Positions 53,668-62,300 of a stretch of 64,000 nucleotides of DNA are shown piece after piece; within the stretch, counting starts at the first letter, position 1, and each line of letters begins with the position of its first letter. Source of the stretch: Arenibacter sp. 6A1 (GTDB lineage: Bacteria > Bacteroidota > Bacteroidia > Flavobacteriales > Flavobacteriaceae); contig NZ_JAAXCQ010000011.1 in the NCBI RefSeq assembly GCF_012272855.1, forward strand, positions 62,001 to 126,000. The letters run 5' to 3'. Below the pieces are notes generated by a model. That model saw only the letters and a list, made by a program, of their open reading frames with translations, was not told the origin of the DNA and did no database searches. A program made the position numbers and the translations under genes.

Positions 53668-53684
53668 TGTTTTAAATTTATAGT

Positions 53685-54869
53685 ATGAATTATATTCTTT
53701 TTGATGGAACCGTAAGGGAAGCCTTGTTGCCCTTCACATACACTAGGCCAGTAGCAGATATTAGAATCGGTATTTTGACCATTCGCGAGAAATGGGAAAA
53801 ATACCTAGGCAATACTATCACCACGATAACGGAAGAGTATCTGTCCGAAAAATATCCTATGGTTGAGATGGAGCAAAATGTTCTTATCAATGCTTCATTT
53901 TTGCCTAATGAAGAATTGGTGTCCTTGGTTAGTGAGCTACAGGAAAACGAAGCTATTTTTTGGCACGAGGAGGTAATCGCCTTTTTTGCCTTGGAAAATC
54001 AGGAAGAAGTAGATTTTTCGTCCTACACGGCTATTGAGTATAGTGGGCCGGTGTTGCGTATAGAAAATACCTGGGATATTTTTTCAAAGAACGGAGAGGC
54101 CTTGCAAGCCGATTTTGATTTGCTGACCGCGGATAGGGTTAGTCAGCCTATATCTAGGACCAATACGGTTTTTAATTCCGAAAATATATTTTTGGAAGAA
54201 GGAGCCAGTGTAGAGTGTAGTGTTTTAAATGCTCAAGAAGGACCAATCTATATAGGTAAGGATGCTTTAGTGATGGAGGGGAACCTGATAAGAGGTGGTT
54301 TTGCCCTCGGTGAGAAGGGTGTGGTAAAGATGGGGTCAAAAATTTACGGTCCCACCACGGTAGGCCCAAAAGGAAAGGTATGTGGCGAAATTAGTAACTC
54401 TGTGATCTTTGGGAATTCTAGTAAAGGCCATGATGGGTATTTAGGGAATTCGGTCTTGGGAGAATGGTGCAATATAGGAGCCGACGCTAACAACTCTAAT
54501 CTTAAGAATAATTATTCCCAAGTAAAATTGTGGAATTACGAAACGGAAAGTATGGTGCCGACCGGACTCCAGTTTTGTGGGCTTATAATGGGCGATCATA
54601 GTATGGCCGGAATAAATACCATGTTTAATACAGGGACGGTCATAGGTGTTAATGCTAACATATACGGGACCGGATTTCCGCCACATTTTATACCTAGTTT
54701 TAGTTGGGGTGATGCTTCGGGTTTTACTACCTATCAATTAGAAAAGGCTTTTGTGACCGCTAAAATAATGATGGCGAGAAGGGAAGTGGAATTTGATGAA
54801 GTAGAAGAACGTATTCTAAAGCATGTTTTTGAGGAAACTACAGAATGGCGGAAATACAATAGGAATTAA
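53685..54869 (+). CDS. GlmU-like putative sugar nucleotidyltransferase
   Basis: 394-residue cytosolic protein. The N-terminal part (1-170) begins MNYILFDGTVREALLPFTYT, then TRPVADIRIGILTIREKWE; the C-terminal part (180-350) has left-handed beta-helix hexapeptides (GPIYIGKDALVMEGNLIRGG, VVKMGSKIYGPTTVGPKGKV). It is conserved in Bacteroidota as GlmU family protein, but the usual LAAGxGTRM nucleotide loop is not seen, so uridylyl-transfer is unproven. It follows rpmE2 closely (69 bp) but behind a terminator. Confidence 0.85.
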   Translation: MNYILFDGTVREALLPFTYTRPVADIRIGILTIREKWEKYLGNTITTITEEYLSEKYPMVEMEQNVLINASFLPNEELVSLVSELQENEAIFWHEEVIAFFALENQEEVDFSSYTAIEYSGPVLRIENTWDIFSKNGEALQADFDLLTADRVSQPISRTNTVFNSENIFLEEGASVECSVLNAQEGPIYIGKDALVMEGNLIRGGFALGEKGVVKMGSKIYGPTTVGPKGKVCGEISNSVIFGNSSKGHDGYLGNSVLGEWCNIGADANNSNLKNNYSQVKLWNYETESMVPTGLQFCGLIMGDHSMAGINTMFNTGTVIGVNANIYGTGFPPHFIPSFSWGDASGFTTYQLEKAFVTAKIMMARREVEFDEVEERILKHVFEETTEWRKYNRN

Positions 54870-54971
54870 GCAATAAAACTTTATCGGTTTAGGCTTCCCA
54901 AGGGATGGACTGTTGTTTTTTAATTCAAATTCATGTTCTTTTACTGCTTTAATAGAATGTAAATAATTGGT

Positions 54972-54979
54972 ATATTTGC
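54972..54979 (+). promoter_or_regulatory. -7 box TATATTTG, long leader before mtaB
   Basis: TATATTTGCAC fits the Bacteroidota -7 box and resembles the rpmE and rpmH promoters, but no TTG lies 19 bases upstream. A start near 54985 would give a leader of about 125 nt before mtaB. The leader can form small hairpins (GATT-GGT-AATC at about 55003-55013 and GGTTCTG with CAGGAGCC at about 55040-55057). Confidence 0.45.
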
Positions 54980-55110
54980 ACTCTTAAAAAAAAAGCCTTT
55001 CTTAGATTGGTAATCGAAATAAGGTATAAACACTATTATGGTTCTGTTTCAGGAGCCTAGAATAATCAAACGCCCTTGAGGTGTTGATATTCGTGACAAG
55101 TATATTTAAC

Positions 55111-56442
55111 ATGGATAAAAAGAAAGTAGCATTTTACACGCTTGGCTGTAAGCTGAATTTTTCAGAAACATCTACCATTGCAAGAGATTTTGTAGAAGAG
55201 GGTTTTGAGCGTGTCGAGTTTTCGGAAAATGCAGATATGTATGTGATCAATACCTGCTCTGTTACAGAAAATGCGGATAAACGATTTAAATCCATTGTTA
55301 AACAGGCTCAAAAAATAAATCCAAATGCTTTTGTTGCGGCCATAGGGTGCTATGCCCAGTTAAAGCCAGAAGAGTTGGCGGCCGTCGATGGGGTAGATTT
55401 GGTGCTGGGGGCTACTGAAAAATTTAAGATTACCGATTATATCAACGACCTGACTAAAAACGATTACGGAGAAGTGCATTCCTGTGAAATTCAGGAGGCC
55501 GATTTTTATGTAGGTAGTTATGCGATAGGAGATAGGACCAGGGCTTTTTTAAAAGTTCAGGACGGTTGCGATTATAAGTGTACCTACTGTACCATTCCTT
55601 TGGCCAGGGGGATCTCTAGAAGTGATACCTTGCAAAACGTTTTAAATAATGCCGCCGAAATCTCCCAAAAGGGGATTAAGGAAATTGTGCTTACCGGGGT
55701 TAATATTGGCGATTATGGAAAAGGAGAGTTCGGCAATAAAAAACACGAACATACATTTCTAGACCTTGTAAAAGCTTTGGATAAAGTAGACGGGATCCAT
55801 AGGTTGAGAATATCTTCTATTGAGCCAAATTTATTGAAAAATGAAACCATAGATTTTGTTGCGCAAAGTAATTCCTTTGTGCCGCACTTTCATATTCCCC
55901 TTCAAAGCGGTAGTGATATTGTCTTAAAAGCTATGCGAAGACGTTATTTAACGGACTTGTATGTCGATAGGGTTAAAAAGATTAAAGAGGTAATGCCGCA
56001 TGCCTGTATTGGGGTCGATGTTATTGTTGGTTTTCCTGGGGAAACTGACGAATTGTTTTTAGAGACCTATCATTTTTTAAATGAATTGGATATTTCCTAT
56101 TTACACGTCTTTACTTATTCTGAAAGAGATAACACTGTGGCAGCGGATATGGAAGGGGTTGTTCCTCAGAAAGTAAGAAATAAAAGAAGTAAAATGCTTC
56201 GCGGGCTATCGGTTAAGAAAAGAAGGGCGTTTTATGAAAGTCAATTAGGGTCCAGGAGAACCGTATTGTACGAAGGGGAGAATAAAGAAGGCTATATTCA
56301 CGGTTTCACGGAAAACTACGTAAAAGTAAAGGCGCCGTGGGATCCGGGATTAGTAAATACCTTGCAAGAAATAGAACTTACAGAGATTGCCGAGGATGGT
56401 TTAGTGCGGTTTAAAGTAGTTGAAAAAGCAGCCGTAAATTAA
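55111..56442 (+). CDS. mtaB: tRNA (t6A37) methylthiotransferase MtaB
   Basis: 443-residue cytosolic iron-sulfur enzyme that makes ms2t6A37 in tRNA. N-terminal MTTase domain with cysteines in TLGCKLNFSE, INTCSVTENAD and GCYAQLKPEEL; radical-SAM domain with DGCDYKCTYCTIPLARGI (CxxxCxxC at about 153-160) binds the second cluster and SAM; C-terminal TRAM region (380-443). Start at ATG 55111 is chosen, not the GTG ten codons upstream, as MDKKKVAFYTLGCKL is the family N-terminus. It has a long leader and is followed by a terminator. Confidence 0.95.
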   Translation: MDKKKVAFYTLGCKLNFSETSTIARDFVEEGFERVEFSENADMYVINTCSVTENADKRFKSIVKQAQKINPNAFVAAIGCYAQLKPEELAAVDGVDLVLGATEKFKITDYINDLTKNDYGEVHSCEIQEADFYVGSYAIGDRTRAFLKVQDGCDYKCTYCTIPLARGISRSDTLQNVLNNAAEISQKGIKEIVLTGVNIGDYGKGEFGNKKHEHTFLDLVKALDKVDGIHRLRISSIEPNLLKNETIDFVAQSNSFVPHFHIPLQSGSDIVLKAMRRRYLTDLYVDRVKKIKEVMPHACIGVDVIVGFPGETDELFLETYHFLNELDISYLHVFTYSERDNTVAADMEGVVPQKVRNKRSKMLRGLSVKKRRAFYESQLGSRRTVLYEGENKEGYIHGFTENYVKVKAPWDPGLVNTLQEIELTEIAEDGLVRFKVVEKAAVN

Positions 56443-56487
56443 TGGCGCCATAGCTCGACAACAAAACAAAAGTCGTGAAGTATATAT

Positions 56488-56526
56488 AAGAGGTTGTCTA
56501 AATCCTAAAGGCAGCCTCTTTTTTTA
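56488..56526 (+). terminator. terminator after mtaB
   Basis: GAGGTTGTC pairs with GGCAGCCTC (9 bp with two G-U pairs) around an 11-nt loop, then seven T. Confidence 0.8.
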
Positions 56527-56592
56527 TTTGAGAAGGTGGTCGATGTTTCGTAACCATTAAAGGTCGACAAAAATAATATAGTCTTTAGGAGA

Positions 56593-56886
56593 TTATATTC
56601 TTATCCCAACTGGTAGCATTTCTTTGTATTGTCTGTTTTTTCTAAGGAATCCTGCTATTTCAGGACTGGTAGGTACTATTCGTAAGTTTTCTTCTTGAAG
56701 GTGGTTTAAAACACATTTAATAAAATCTTCCTTAAATCCTATTGCTGTGATTTCTTCAGGAACAACCAATTTGGTTAAAAAAACTTTGCGTTCTTGGGAA
56801 GAGTATTCAATTTTTGCGAGGTGTCCGTTAAATTCGAACTCGAATTGTCTTAAGAATTCATTATTCTTAATTTCTATGTGATTCAT
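56593..56886 (-). CDS. small GNAT-like acetyltransferase (YjdJ type)
   Basis: 97-residue cytosolic protein. It fits the short GNAT-like fold of the YjdJ/Acetyltransf_CG group: FNGHLAKIEYSSQERKVFLTKL, VVPEEITAIGFKEDFIKCVL and a final basic strand. The family binds acetyl-CoA; substrates are unknown. It stands alone between the mtaB terminator and the hydrolase at 57052, on the opposite strand. Its length is normal for the group. Confidence 0.82.
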   Translation of the reverse strand: MNHIEIKNNEFLRQFEFEFNGHLAKIEYSSQERKVFLTKLVVPEEITAIGFKEDFIKCVLNHLQEENLRIVPTSPEIAGFLRKNRQYKEMLPVGIRI

Positions 56887-57051
56887 ATTCTTTGATTTTA
56901 AATATTGATTAAATTTGGACTAAAGGTTCTCGGGATTTAATCCAATAAATCATTTTAAAAAAAGTAGGTCAAAAATTGGCAGACTGAAAACCAAGGGCAA
57001 AGGTAGTGAAAAAAAAGGAGGATTCCTATTTAAAAACGAGGCTAAATACTT

Positions 57052-57714
57052 ATGAGTCAGAATAAAATACATATTTATTTCATGCCGGGAATGGCAGCCA
57101 ATGCTTCTATTTTTGAACATATACGCTTGCCTGAGGAACTTTTTGAGCTTCATTTTTTGGAATGGAAAATTCCAAACAAGAACGAAAGTTTAGAAGACTA
57201 CGCTATTAGGATGAATTCCTCGGTGAAGCATTCCAATGCTGTTTTGGTGGGAGTGTCTTTTGGGGGGATGCTGGTTCAGGAAATGGCCAAACATATTGAA
57301 GTGAAAAAGGTAATCATTATCTCTAGTGTAAAACTGGCCTCCGAACTTCCAAGACGAATGGTTTTTGCCAAATACACTAAACTTCATAAATTGCTGCCAA
57401 CAGGAATGGTAAACAATGTTGAGTTAATGGCTAAATACGCCTTTGGCGAAACTGCTACAAAGCGTTTAAAACTTTATCAACAGTATTTGTCCGTTCGAGA
57501 TAAGTATTATTTAGATTGGTCTATTGATCAAATTGTGAATTGGAAACAAGGGGGGTATGACGAAAAGGTGGTTCATATCCATGGTGAGAAAGATCCTGTT
57601 TTTCCGATCGCATATATTCGCGATTGTGTAAAAGTGAAGAATGGTACGCATACGATGATTATCCATAGGGCAAAATGGTTTAACGAGCACTTGCCAGAAA
57701 TTATATTGCAATAA
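57052..57714 (+). CDS. alpha/beta hydrolase
   Basis: 220-residue cytosolic hydrolase. The oxyanion strand IYFMPGMAANASIFEHI, the nucleophile elbow GVSFGGM (Ser near residue 69), the acid loop IHGEKDPVFPI (Asp) and NGTHTMII (His) complete the triad. The lid region is short. Substrate not known. It precedes the lytic transglycosylase by 137 bp on the same strand. Confidence 0.85.
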   Translation: MSQNKIHIYFMPGMAANASIFEHIRLPEELFELHFLEWKIPNKNESLEDYAIRMNSSVKHSNAVLVGVSFGGMLVQEMAKHIEVKKVIIISSVKLASELPRRMVFAKYTKLHKLLPTGMVNNVELMAKYAFGETATKRLKLYQQYLSVRDKYYLDWSIDQIVNWKQGGYDEKVVHIHGEKDPVFPIAYIRDCVKVKNGTHTMIIHRAKWFNEHLPEIILQ

Positions 57715-57851
57715 GGAATGGCTACATTATATTTTTTGGAATAAATTGTTTTTCATGTAAAGGGTGGCTTATAATAATTATCTTAGGATGGAAAAAAAAT
57801 GCCCAAAAAAAGCAAGGAAATAAGAGTAGGACAGACAAACTAAAGAGAGGG

Positions 57852-58820
57852 ATGAAAAAAATGAATTTTATGAAAGCGGTAAAGAATATTTTAATGATTT
57901 TGGGAGTTGTTTTTGTGGGCAGCAGTTTAATATTTGCTGTAAAAAACAACGACGCTTCTGTGTCGACAGAAGTGGTAAAGACTACTAAAAACGATGTTGA
58001 AAAGGAAGGGTATCGGATTACGGCTATTGAAATCCCTGAAAATTTAAATTTTTCGGGAGAAGCGGTTCCTTTTGACGATCCTGAAATTATGGAGCGTGTA
58101 GACCGAGAGTTCTTGGTAAACACCTATTGGCAATCCAATGCTGTGCTTCTGATGAAGAGAGCAAACAAGTACTTTCCGATCATAGAGCCTATTTTGGCTA
58201 AAAATGGCATCCCGGACGATTTTAAATATTTGGCGGTGGCAGAGAGTGGATTGCAGAATGTGGTGTCCCCAGCGGGCGCTAGAGGGTTTTGGCAAATTAT
58301 GCCGGGTACAGCCAAAGATTACGGCTTAGAGGTAAACGCTAATGTGGATGAAAGATACCACATAGAAAAATCGACCGAAGTCGCTTGTGAGTATTTGAAG
58401 AAGTCAAAGGAGAAATTTGGGAGTTGGACACTCGCGGCGGCGGCTTATAATGCTGGGCCTGCCGGGATACAAAGGTATATGGGGGTACAGAAGGTCGATG
58501 GTTATTACGATTTGTTGCTTGGGGAAGAAACTGGGCGATACGTATTTAGAATCTTGGCCATAAAAGAAATACTTTCCGATCCTGAAAAATACGGCTTTCA
58601 TTTAGATAAGGAAGATATGTATACCAAGGTGCCTACCTATACTGTAGACATTTCAGAGCCAGTGGCCAATTTTGCGGATTTTTCCAAGGAATACGGAATT
58701 AATTATAAGATTTTAAAACGTCATAATCCTTGGCTTAGAGAGCCGCACCTGAACAATTCTTCCAAGAAAAAATACACCTTGGAAATCCCTAATAAAGGCT
58801 ACTATAAGATAGCTAAATAA
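57852..58820 (+). CDS. MltD-like lytic transglycosylase
   Basis: 322-residue envelope protein with an N-terminal membrane or signal helix (residues 8-28: ILMILGVVFVGSSLIFAV). The SLT domain (about 110-225) has KYLAVAESGLQNVVSPAGAR with the catalytic Glu near residue 131, GFWQIMPGTAKDYGLEVN and AAYNAGPAGIQRYMG. The C-terminal 60 residues (YTVDISEPVANFADFSKEYG region) resemble LysM-like wall binding. It cleaves peptidoglycan glycan strands non-hydrolytically. Its TAA stop overlaps the ATG of cls, a typical translationally coupled pair. Confidence 0.9.
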   Translation: MKKMNFMKAVKNILMILGVVFVGSSLIFAVKNNDASVSTEVVKTTKNDVEKEGYRITAIEIPENLNFSGEAVPFDDPEIMERVDREFLVNTYWQSNAVLLMKRANKYFPIIEPILAKNGIPDDFKYLAVAESGLQNVVSPAGARGFWQIMPGTAKDYGLEVNANVDERYHIEKSTEVACEYLKKSKEKFGSWTLAAAAYNAGPAGIQRYMGVQKVDGYYDLLLGEETGRYVFRILAIKEILSDPEKYGFHLDKEDMYTKVPTYTVDISEPVANFADFSKEYGINYKILKRHNPWLREPHLNNSSKKKYTLEIPNKGYYKIAK

Positions 58821-60280
58821 TGGTCCTATGGAAAGAACATATATGGTCTTTTCTATTAGGGATTAATTATTTGTTGGTTATTATTTTTGCCGTGATTATT
58901 GTTTTGAAAAACAAGAATCCGGTAAAAACATTATCCTATATTTTTGCCTTGGCCGTCTTGCCTTTTATAGGATTGCTGGTCTATTATTTATTTGGACAGG
59001 ACTATCGGAAAAATAAGATTTTTGAGAAAAAATATATCCTGGATAATGAAAGACTTAGGAATTGGGCAACCTCCCTAAGTTTAAGTGAAAGTGAAAAGGA
59101 TTGGTTCGAAACAGAATTTGGGGAAGGTATTTCCAAAATTTATCGTTTGCTGGGCAACAATCAAAAGGCAGTACTGACCTTTGATAATAAACTAGAGGTT
59201 CTTTTAAACGGGGAGGAAAAGTTTAAATCCTTAAAAGCCGATCTCAAAAATGCTAAAAAGCATATTCATCTAGAGTATTTTGTGATTTTTGACGATGAGC
59301 TCGGAAGCGAAATTATTGATATTCTCTGTAGCAAGGCACAAGAAGGGGTGTTGGTGCGCTTAATATATGACGATGTAGGAAGTAATATGTCTTCTAAGAG
59401 CAAAGCAAAGCTCACTCAAAACAAAGTGGCTCATTTTCCCTTTTTACCGGTGCTTTTTTCTAACTCTACCTCTAAATTAAATTATAGGGACCATAGGAAA
59501 ATTGTAGTTATCGATGGGGATATCGGGTATGTAGGGGGAATTAATATGAGTCAGAAGTATGATAATTCCTATAACAATGCCCGGTATTGGCGAGACACGC
59601 ATTTAAAAATAATAGGAGGGGCGGTTGGAGCACTTCAATCTTCCTTTTTGCTGAGTTGGAACTTTGTTTCTAAAGAAGAGATTGCCATAATAAATGGTTA
59701 TTTACCTCAAACCAAACCTGAATTTAAAAAGCCTGTGGCTGTGCAAATAGCTGCTAGCGGGCCAGATAGTGATTGGGCGAATATTATGGAAGCTATTTTT
59801 TGTGCTATCAACTCAGCCAAGGAAAAAGTTTTTATAACCTCTCCGTATTTTATGCCCAACAGTGAAATTTTAACCGCATTGACAACGGCTGCACGTAGTG
59901 GTGTCGATGTCCGCATTCTAATTCCTTACGAATCAGATTCATGGGCGGCACAATATGCCACGGACTCATATATTGAAGAGTCGCTAAGGTCCGGGATTAA
60001 AATTTATAGGTACCGAAAAGGGTTTATACATGCTAAAACCATGGTCATAGACGATTTATTTTCGAGTATTGGTACCGCTAATCTAGACTATAGGAGCTTT
60101 TCTATCAACTTTGAAATAAACGCTTTGGTGTATAATAGGGGGATCAATGAACAAATGAGCGCGGTTTTTGTTCAAGATTTGGAAGATAGCGAAGAGATGA
60201 CTTTGGAGCGCTGGGAAAAGCGAGGTATAGTAAGAAGGCTTCAAGAGTCTTTTGGGAGACTTTGGGCTCCATTGCTGTAA
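58820..60280 (+). CDS. cls: cardiolipin synthase
   Basis: 486-residue inner-membrane enzyme of the phospholipase D superfamily. Two N-terminal helices (10-30, 38-58; PLDc_N) precede two PLD domains: HKD motif 1 is DHRKIVVIDGDIGYVGG near residue 225, motif 2 is HAKTMVIDDLFSSIGTANLD near 402. It forms cardiolipin from phosphatidylglycerol. It is coupled to the lytic transglycosylase gene by a one-base overlap and closed by a strong terminator at 60315. Confidence 0.93.
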   Translation: MVLWKEHIWSFLLGINYLLVIIFAVIIVLKNKNPVKTLSYIFALAVLPFIGLLVYYLFGQDYRKNKIFEKKYILDNERLRNWATSLSLSESEKDWFETEFGEGISKIYRLLGNNQKAVLTFDNKLEVLLNGEEKFKSLKADLKNAKKHIHLEYFVIFDDELGSEIIDILCSKAQEGVLVRLIYDDVGSNMSSKSKAKLTQNKVAHFPFLPVLFSNSTSKLNYRDHRKIVVIDGDIGYVGGINMSQKYDNSYNNARYWRDTHLKIIGGAVGALQSSFLLSWNFVSKEEIAIINGYLPQTKPEFKKPVAVQIAASGPDSDWANIMEAIFCAINSAKEKVFITSPYFMPNSEILTALTTAARSGVDVRILIPYESDSWAAQYATDSYIEESLRSGIKIYRYRKGFIHAKTMVIDDLFSSIGTANLDYRSFSINFEINALVYNRGINEQMSAVFVQDLEDSEEMTLERWEKRGIVRRLQESFGRLWAPLL

Positions 60281-60314
60281 GGAAGCAATGGTGTGTCGGT
60301 ATAGTTAGGGAAAT

Positions 60315-60353
60315 AAAAAAAAGCTCTGGTAAAAGGTTACCGGAGCTTTTTTT
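60315..60353 (+). terminator. bidirectional terminator
   Basis: AAAAAGCTCTGGTAA pairs with TTACCGGAGCTTTTT around AAGG, with one G-U pair. It separates the convergent cls and TPR-like genes. Confidence 0.9.
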
Positions 60354-60424
60354 GTATAATAATGAAAATTGGACTTCTTTTAGAAGTCCCAAGAAAAGGA
60401 GTTTCTGAAAAAGACTTCTCTTGC

Positions 60425-60940
60425 TTATATTTTTTTCAATTGTTGTTGCATCATTTTAATTTGATCAGCCAACATGTTTTGTTTGTCTAATTTCTTGGCC
60501 TCGTTTAAAAGCAAGGTCGCTTCTCTTTTACGGCGTTTTTGCATGGCAATTCCAGCAAGGCTTAATTTTGCCATGGCCACGTCATAATCCATGTTTAGAC
60601 CCAGTTTTAAAGCTTTTTTAAAGAATTTTTCGGCTTGGGTCAAGTTGGTTTGAGAAAATATAATTCCGTTAAGGTAATTGTAGTATCCGTTTTGTTTTGT
60701 GGTAAGTGCGGCGTCTGGGTTTTTAATTTTATCGAGCCATTTCTTTGTTCCTTCCATATCCTGCTTACGCATTTTTAAAAAGGCCAAAAGAATTATTTCA
60801 TTCCTATAATACAGAAAAATAAAAATAGAAGAAAGTAAAAGTAAGAATATTCCATTCCCAATATTGCCTTCTATGAATTGGAATACAGCATAGGCAATAA
60901 TTAGCCCTGCAACGACTAGTTTTAAATTTTTGTTGAACAT
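60425..60940 (-). CDS. membrane-anchored protein with TPR-like repeats
   Basis: 171-residue protein of no known function. Two N-terminal membrane helices (about 8-25 and 29-47) are followed by a soluble helical region of about three TPR-like units, e.g. YYNYLNGIIFSQTNLTQAEK, LSLAGIAMQKRRKREATLLL and a Lys/Gln-rich coiled-coil end. It may scaffold a cytosolic or periplasmic partner. It lies 6 bp after the DUF6263 gene on the same strand, so both are probably co-transcribed. Confidence 0.75.
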   Translation of the reverse strand: MFNKNLKLVVAGLIIAYAVFQFIEGNIGNGIFLLLLSSIFIFLYYRNEIILLAFLKMRKQDMEGTKKWLDKIKNPDAALTTKQNGYYNYLNGIIFSQTNLTQAEKFFKKALKLGLNMDYDVAMAKLSLAGIAMQKRRKREATLLLNEAKKLDKQNMLADQIKMMQQQLKKI

Positions 60941-60946
60941 ATTTAC

Positions 60947-61831
60947 TTATAAATTAATTAATTCGTACGTAGTTTTAGAGGTTATTGTGGTGGGGATTTC
61001 CTGATCGCTCATTTGTGCAATGGTCGATGTTCCCGAAGATTTTCCGTCTACTTCCATCTTTACGATAAAGCCAGAGGATATATCTGTTTGGATCTTGGTA
61101 GTCTGTGTGCCACTTAATTTCATGCTGGTGGTTGGATCCTTTACATTCATATTTACCTTGGCCTTGCCACTAATATTGGCTCTGTTATTGGTAACACTTA
61201 ATAAGGTCCACGTATTGGTAGAGGTCAATGTGCCAGAATAAGTATTTTGCCATTGATCGTGTATTTTTATTTTATTGTTGGGGTAGATGTAGGTCATTTG
61301 CTTATAACTGTTGGATAATGCTTCCGAACCGAATTCTTTTTGCAAAGACTTTTTCATCATGTTTAAGGAGAATTTGTCCTTTAAGCCAGAGGCCTTTGCC
61401 ATTTTACTGACCAAACTATCGCCGCCTTGAACGTCTAGAATATTGCCGTTCTTGGCTAAAATTAATTTAATAGGATTGTTTAGGATGGTATGGAAAACCC
61501 TAGATTGTATGTCTCCTTCCTTAATTTGTTTGGCTTTTACGTTCATTAGCTCTCCCTGAATGCTCGATGTCATTTTTAGGTTGAGATCCTTGAAAGTTAG
61601 GGAAACCACATAGTTTTTGTTTTCTTCCCCCAAGACTTTAAATTGCAGGATGCCATCAATGGTATTGGTAATGATGTGCGAAGCCCCATCTAATTCTTGG
61701 GTAATCACCTGTTTAGCTTGTTGTTTTATGGTAAAAACATCCCCTTTGTTAAGTTGATACGCAAAAGTAGTTTGTCCAAATAGTGTTGCGTTGAACAAGG
61801 TTAAAAATAATAAAATAAGGGAGCGCTTCAT
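60947..61831 (-). CDS. DUF6263 family secreted protein
   Basis: 294-residue exported protein. Signal peptide MKRSLILLFLTLFNATLFG before Gln; a long beta-rich body (VFTIKQQAKQVITQELDGAS, LKDKFSLNMMKKSLQKEFGS) ends ITSKTTYELINL. It belongs to DUF6263, a Bacteroidota family without known activity. The frame extends to 61936, but that extension overlaps the rpmH promoter and spoils the signal peptide, so 61831 is used. Confidence 0.82.
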   Translation of the reverse strand: MKRSLILLFLTLFNATLFGQTTFAYQLNKGDVFTIKQQAKQVITQELDGASHIITNTIDGILQFKVLGEENKNYVVSLTFKDLNLKMTSSIQGELMNVKAKQIKEGDIQSRVFHTILNNPIKLILAKNGNILDVQGGDSLVSKMAKASGLKDKFSLNMMKKSLQKEFGSEALSNSYKQMTYIYPNNKIKIHDQWQNTYSGTLTSTNTWTLLSVTNNRANISGKAKVNMNVKDPTTSMKLSGTQTTKIQTDISSGFIVKMEVDGKSSGTSTIAQMSDQEIPTTITSKTTYELINL

Positions 61832-61929
61832 GTAATTGTCGAGATTCGGTTTAAACCGATGCAAAAGTAATAAAAACCTAGCGGTCGGCAGTCGGGCTGT
61901 TCTAAAAAAAAATATTTTTTTAATTACAT

Positions 61930-61959
61930 TTGCCAAAGCAAAAACTCTTTGTATATTTG
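61930..61959 (+). promoter_or_regulatory. promoter of rpmH: TTG-N19-TATATTTG
   Basis: TTG at 61930 and TATATTTG at 61952 with a 19-base spacer match the Bacteroidota consensus. It lies upstream of rpmH by 79 bp and also argues against a longer DUF6263 protein on the other strand. Confidence 0.85.
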
Positions 61960-62038
61960 CACCCGGAATTTGTTAGGACAAGCAGATTCAGAATGATTGT
62001 CAAAAAGTAATTTAAGGAGACTATAAAAATACGCTACG

Positions 62039-62200
62039 ATGAGCAAAAGAACATTTCAACCATCTAAGAGAAAGAGAAAAAACAAACATGGTTTCAGAGA
62101 ACGTATGGCTACTGCTAATGGTAGGAAAGTTCTAGCTAGAAGAAGAGCTAAGGGAAGAAAGAAATTATCGGTCTCCTCTGAACTGAAGCATAAGAAATAA
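62039..62200 (+). CDS. rpmH: 50S ribosomal protein bL34
   Basis: 53-residue protein [20 protein letters not shown] followed by an Arg-rich body and the ending [11 protein letters not shown]. The motif [20 protein letters not shown] is the invariant start of bL34. The Lys-rich C-terminal extension is a familiar feature of Bacteroidota L34. It is the last gene before carB and has its own terminator. Transcription is from the promoter at 61930. Confidence 0.96.
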   Translation: MSKRTFQPSKRKRKNKHGFRERMATANGRKVLARRRAKGRKKLSVSSELKHKK

Positions 62201-62228
62201 TGTCGACATTATTTTTGTTTAAAATATT

Positions 62229-62264
62229 AAGGTGTTACTTTTTTTAGAGTAGCACCTTTTTTTT
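62229..62264 (+). terminator. terminator after rpmH
   Basis: AAGGTGTTACT pairs with AGTAGCACCTT (11 bp, one G-U pair), followed by T8. It lies 28 bp after the rpmH stop codon and 36 bp before carB. Confidence 0.88.
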
Positions 62265-62300
62265 GCCCAATTCGCTTTTACATTTAAACACTTATTAAAA

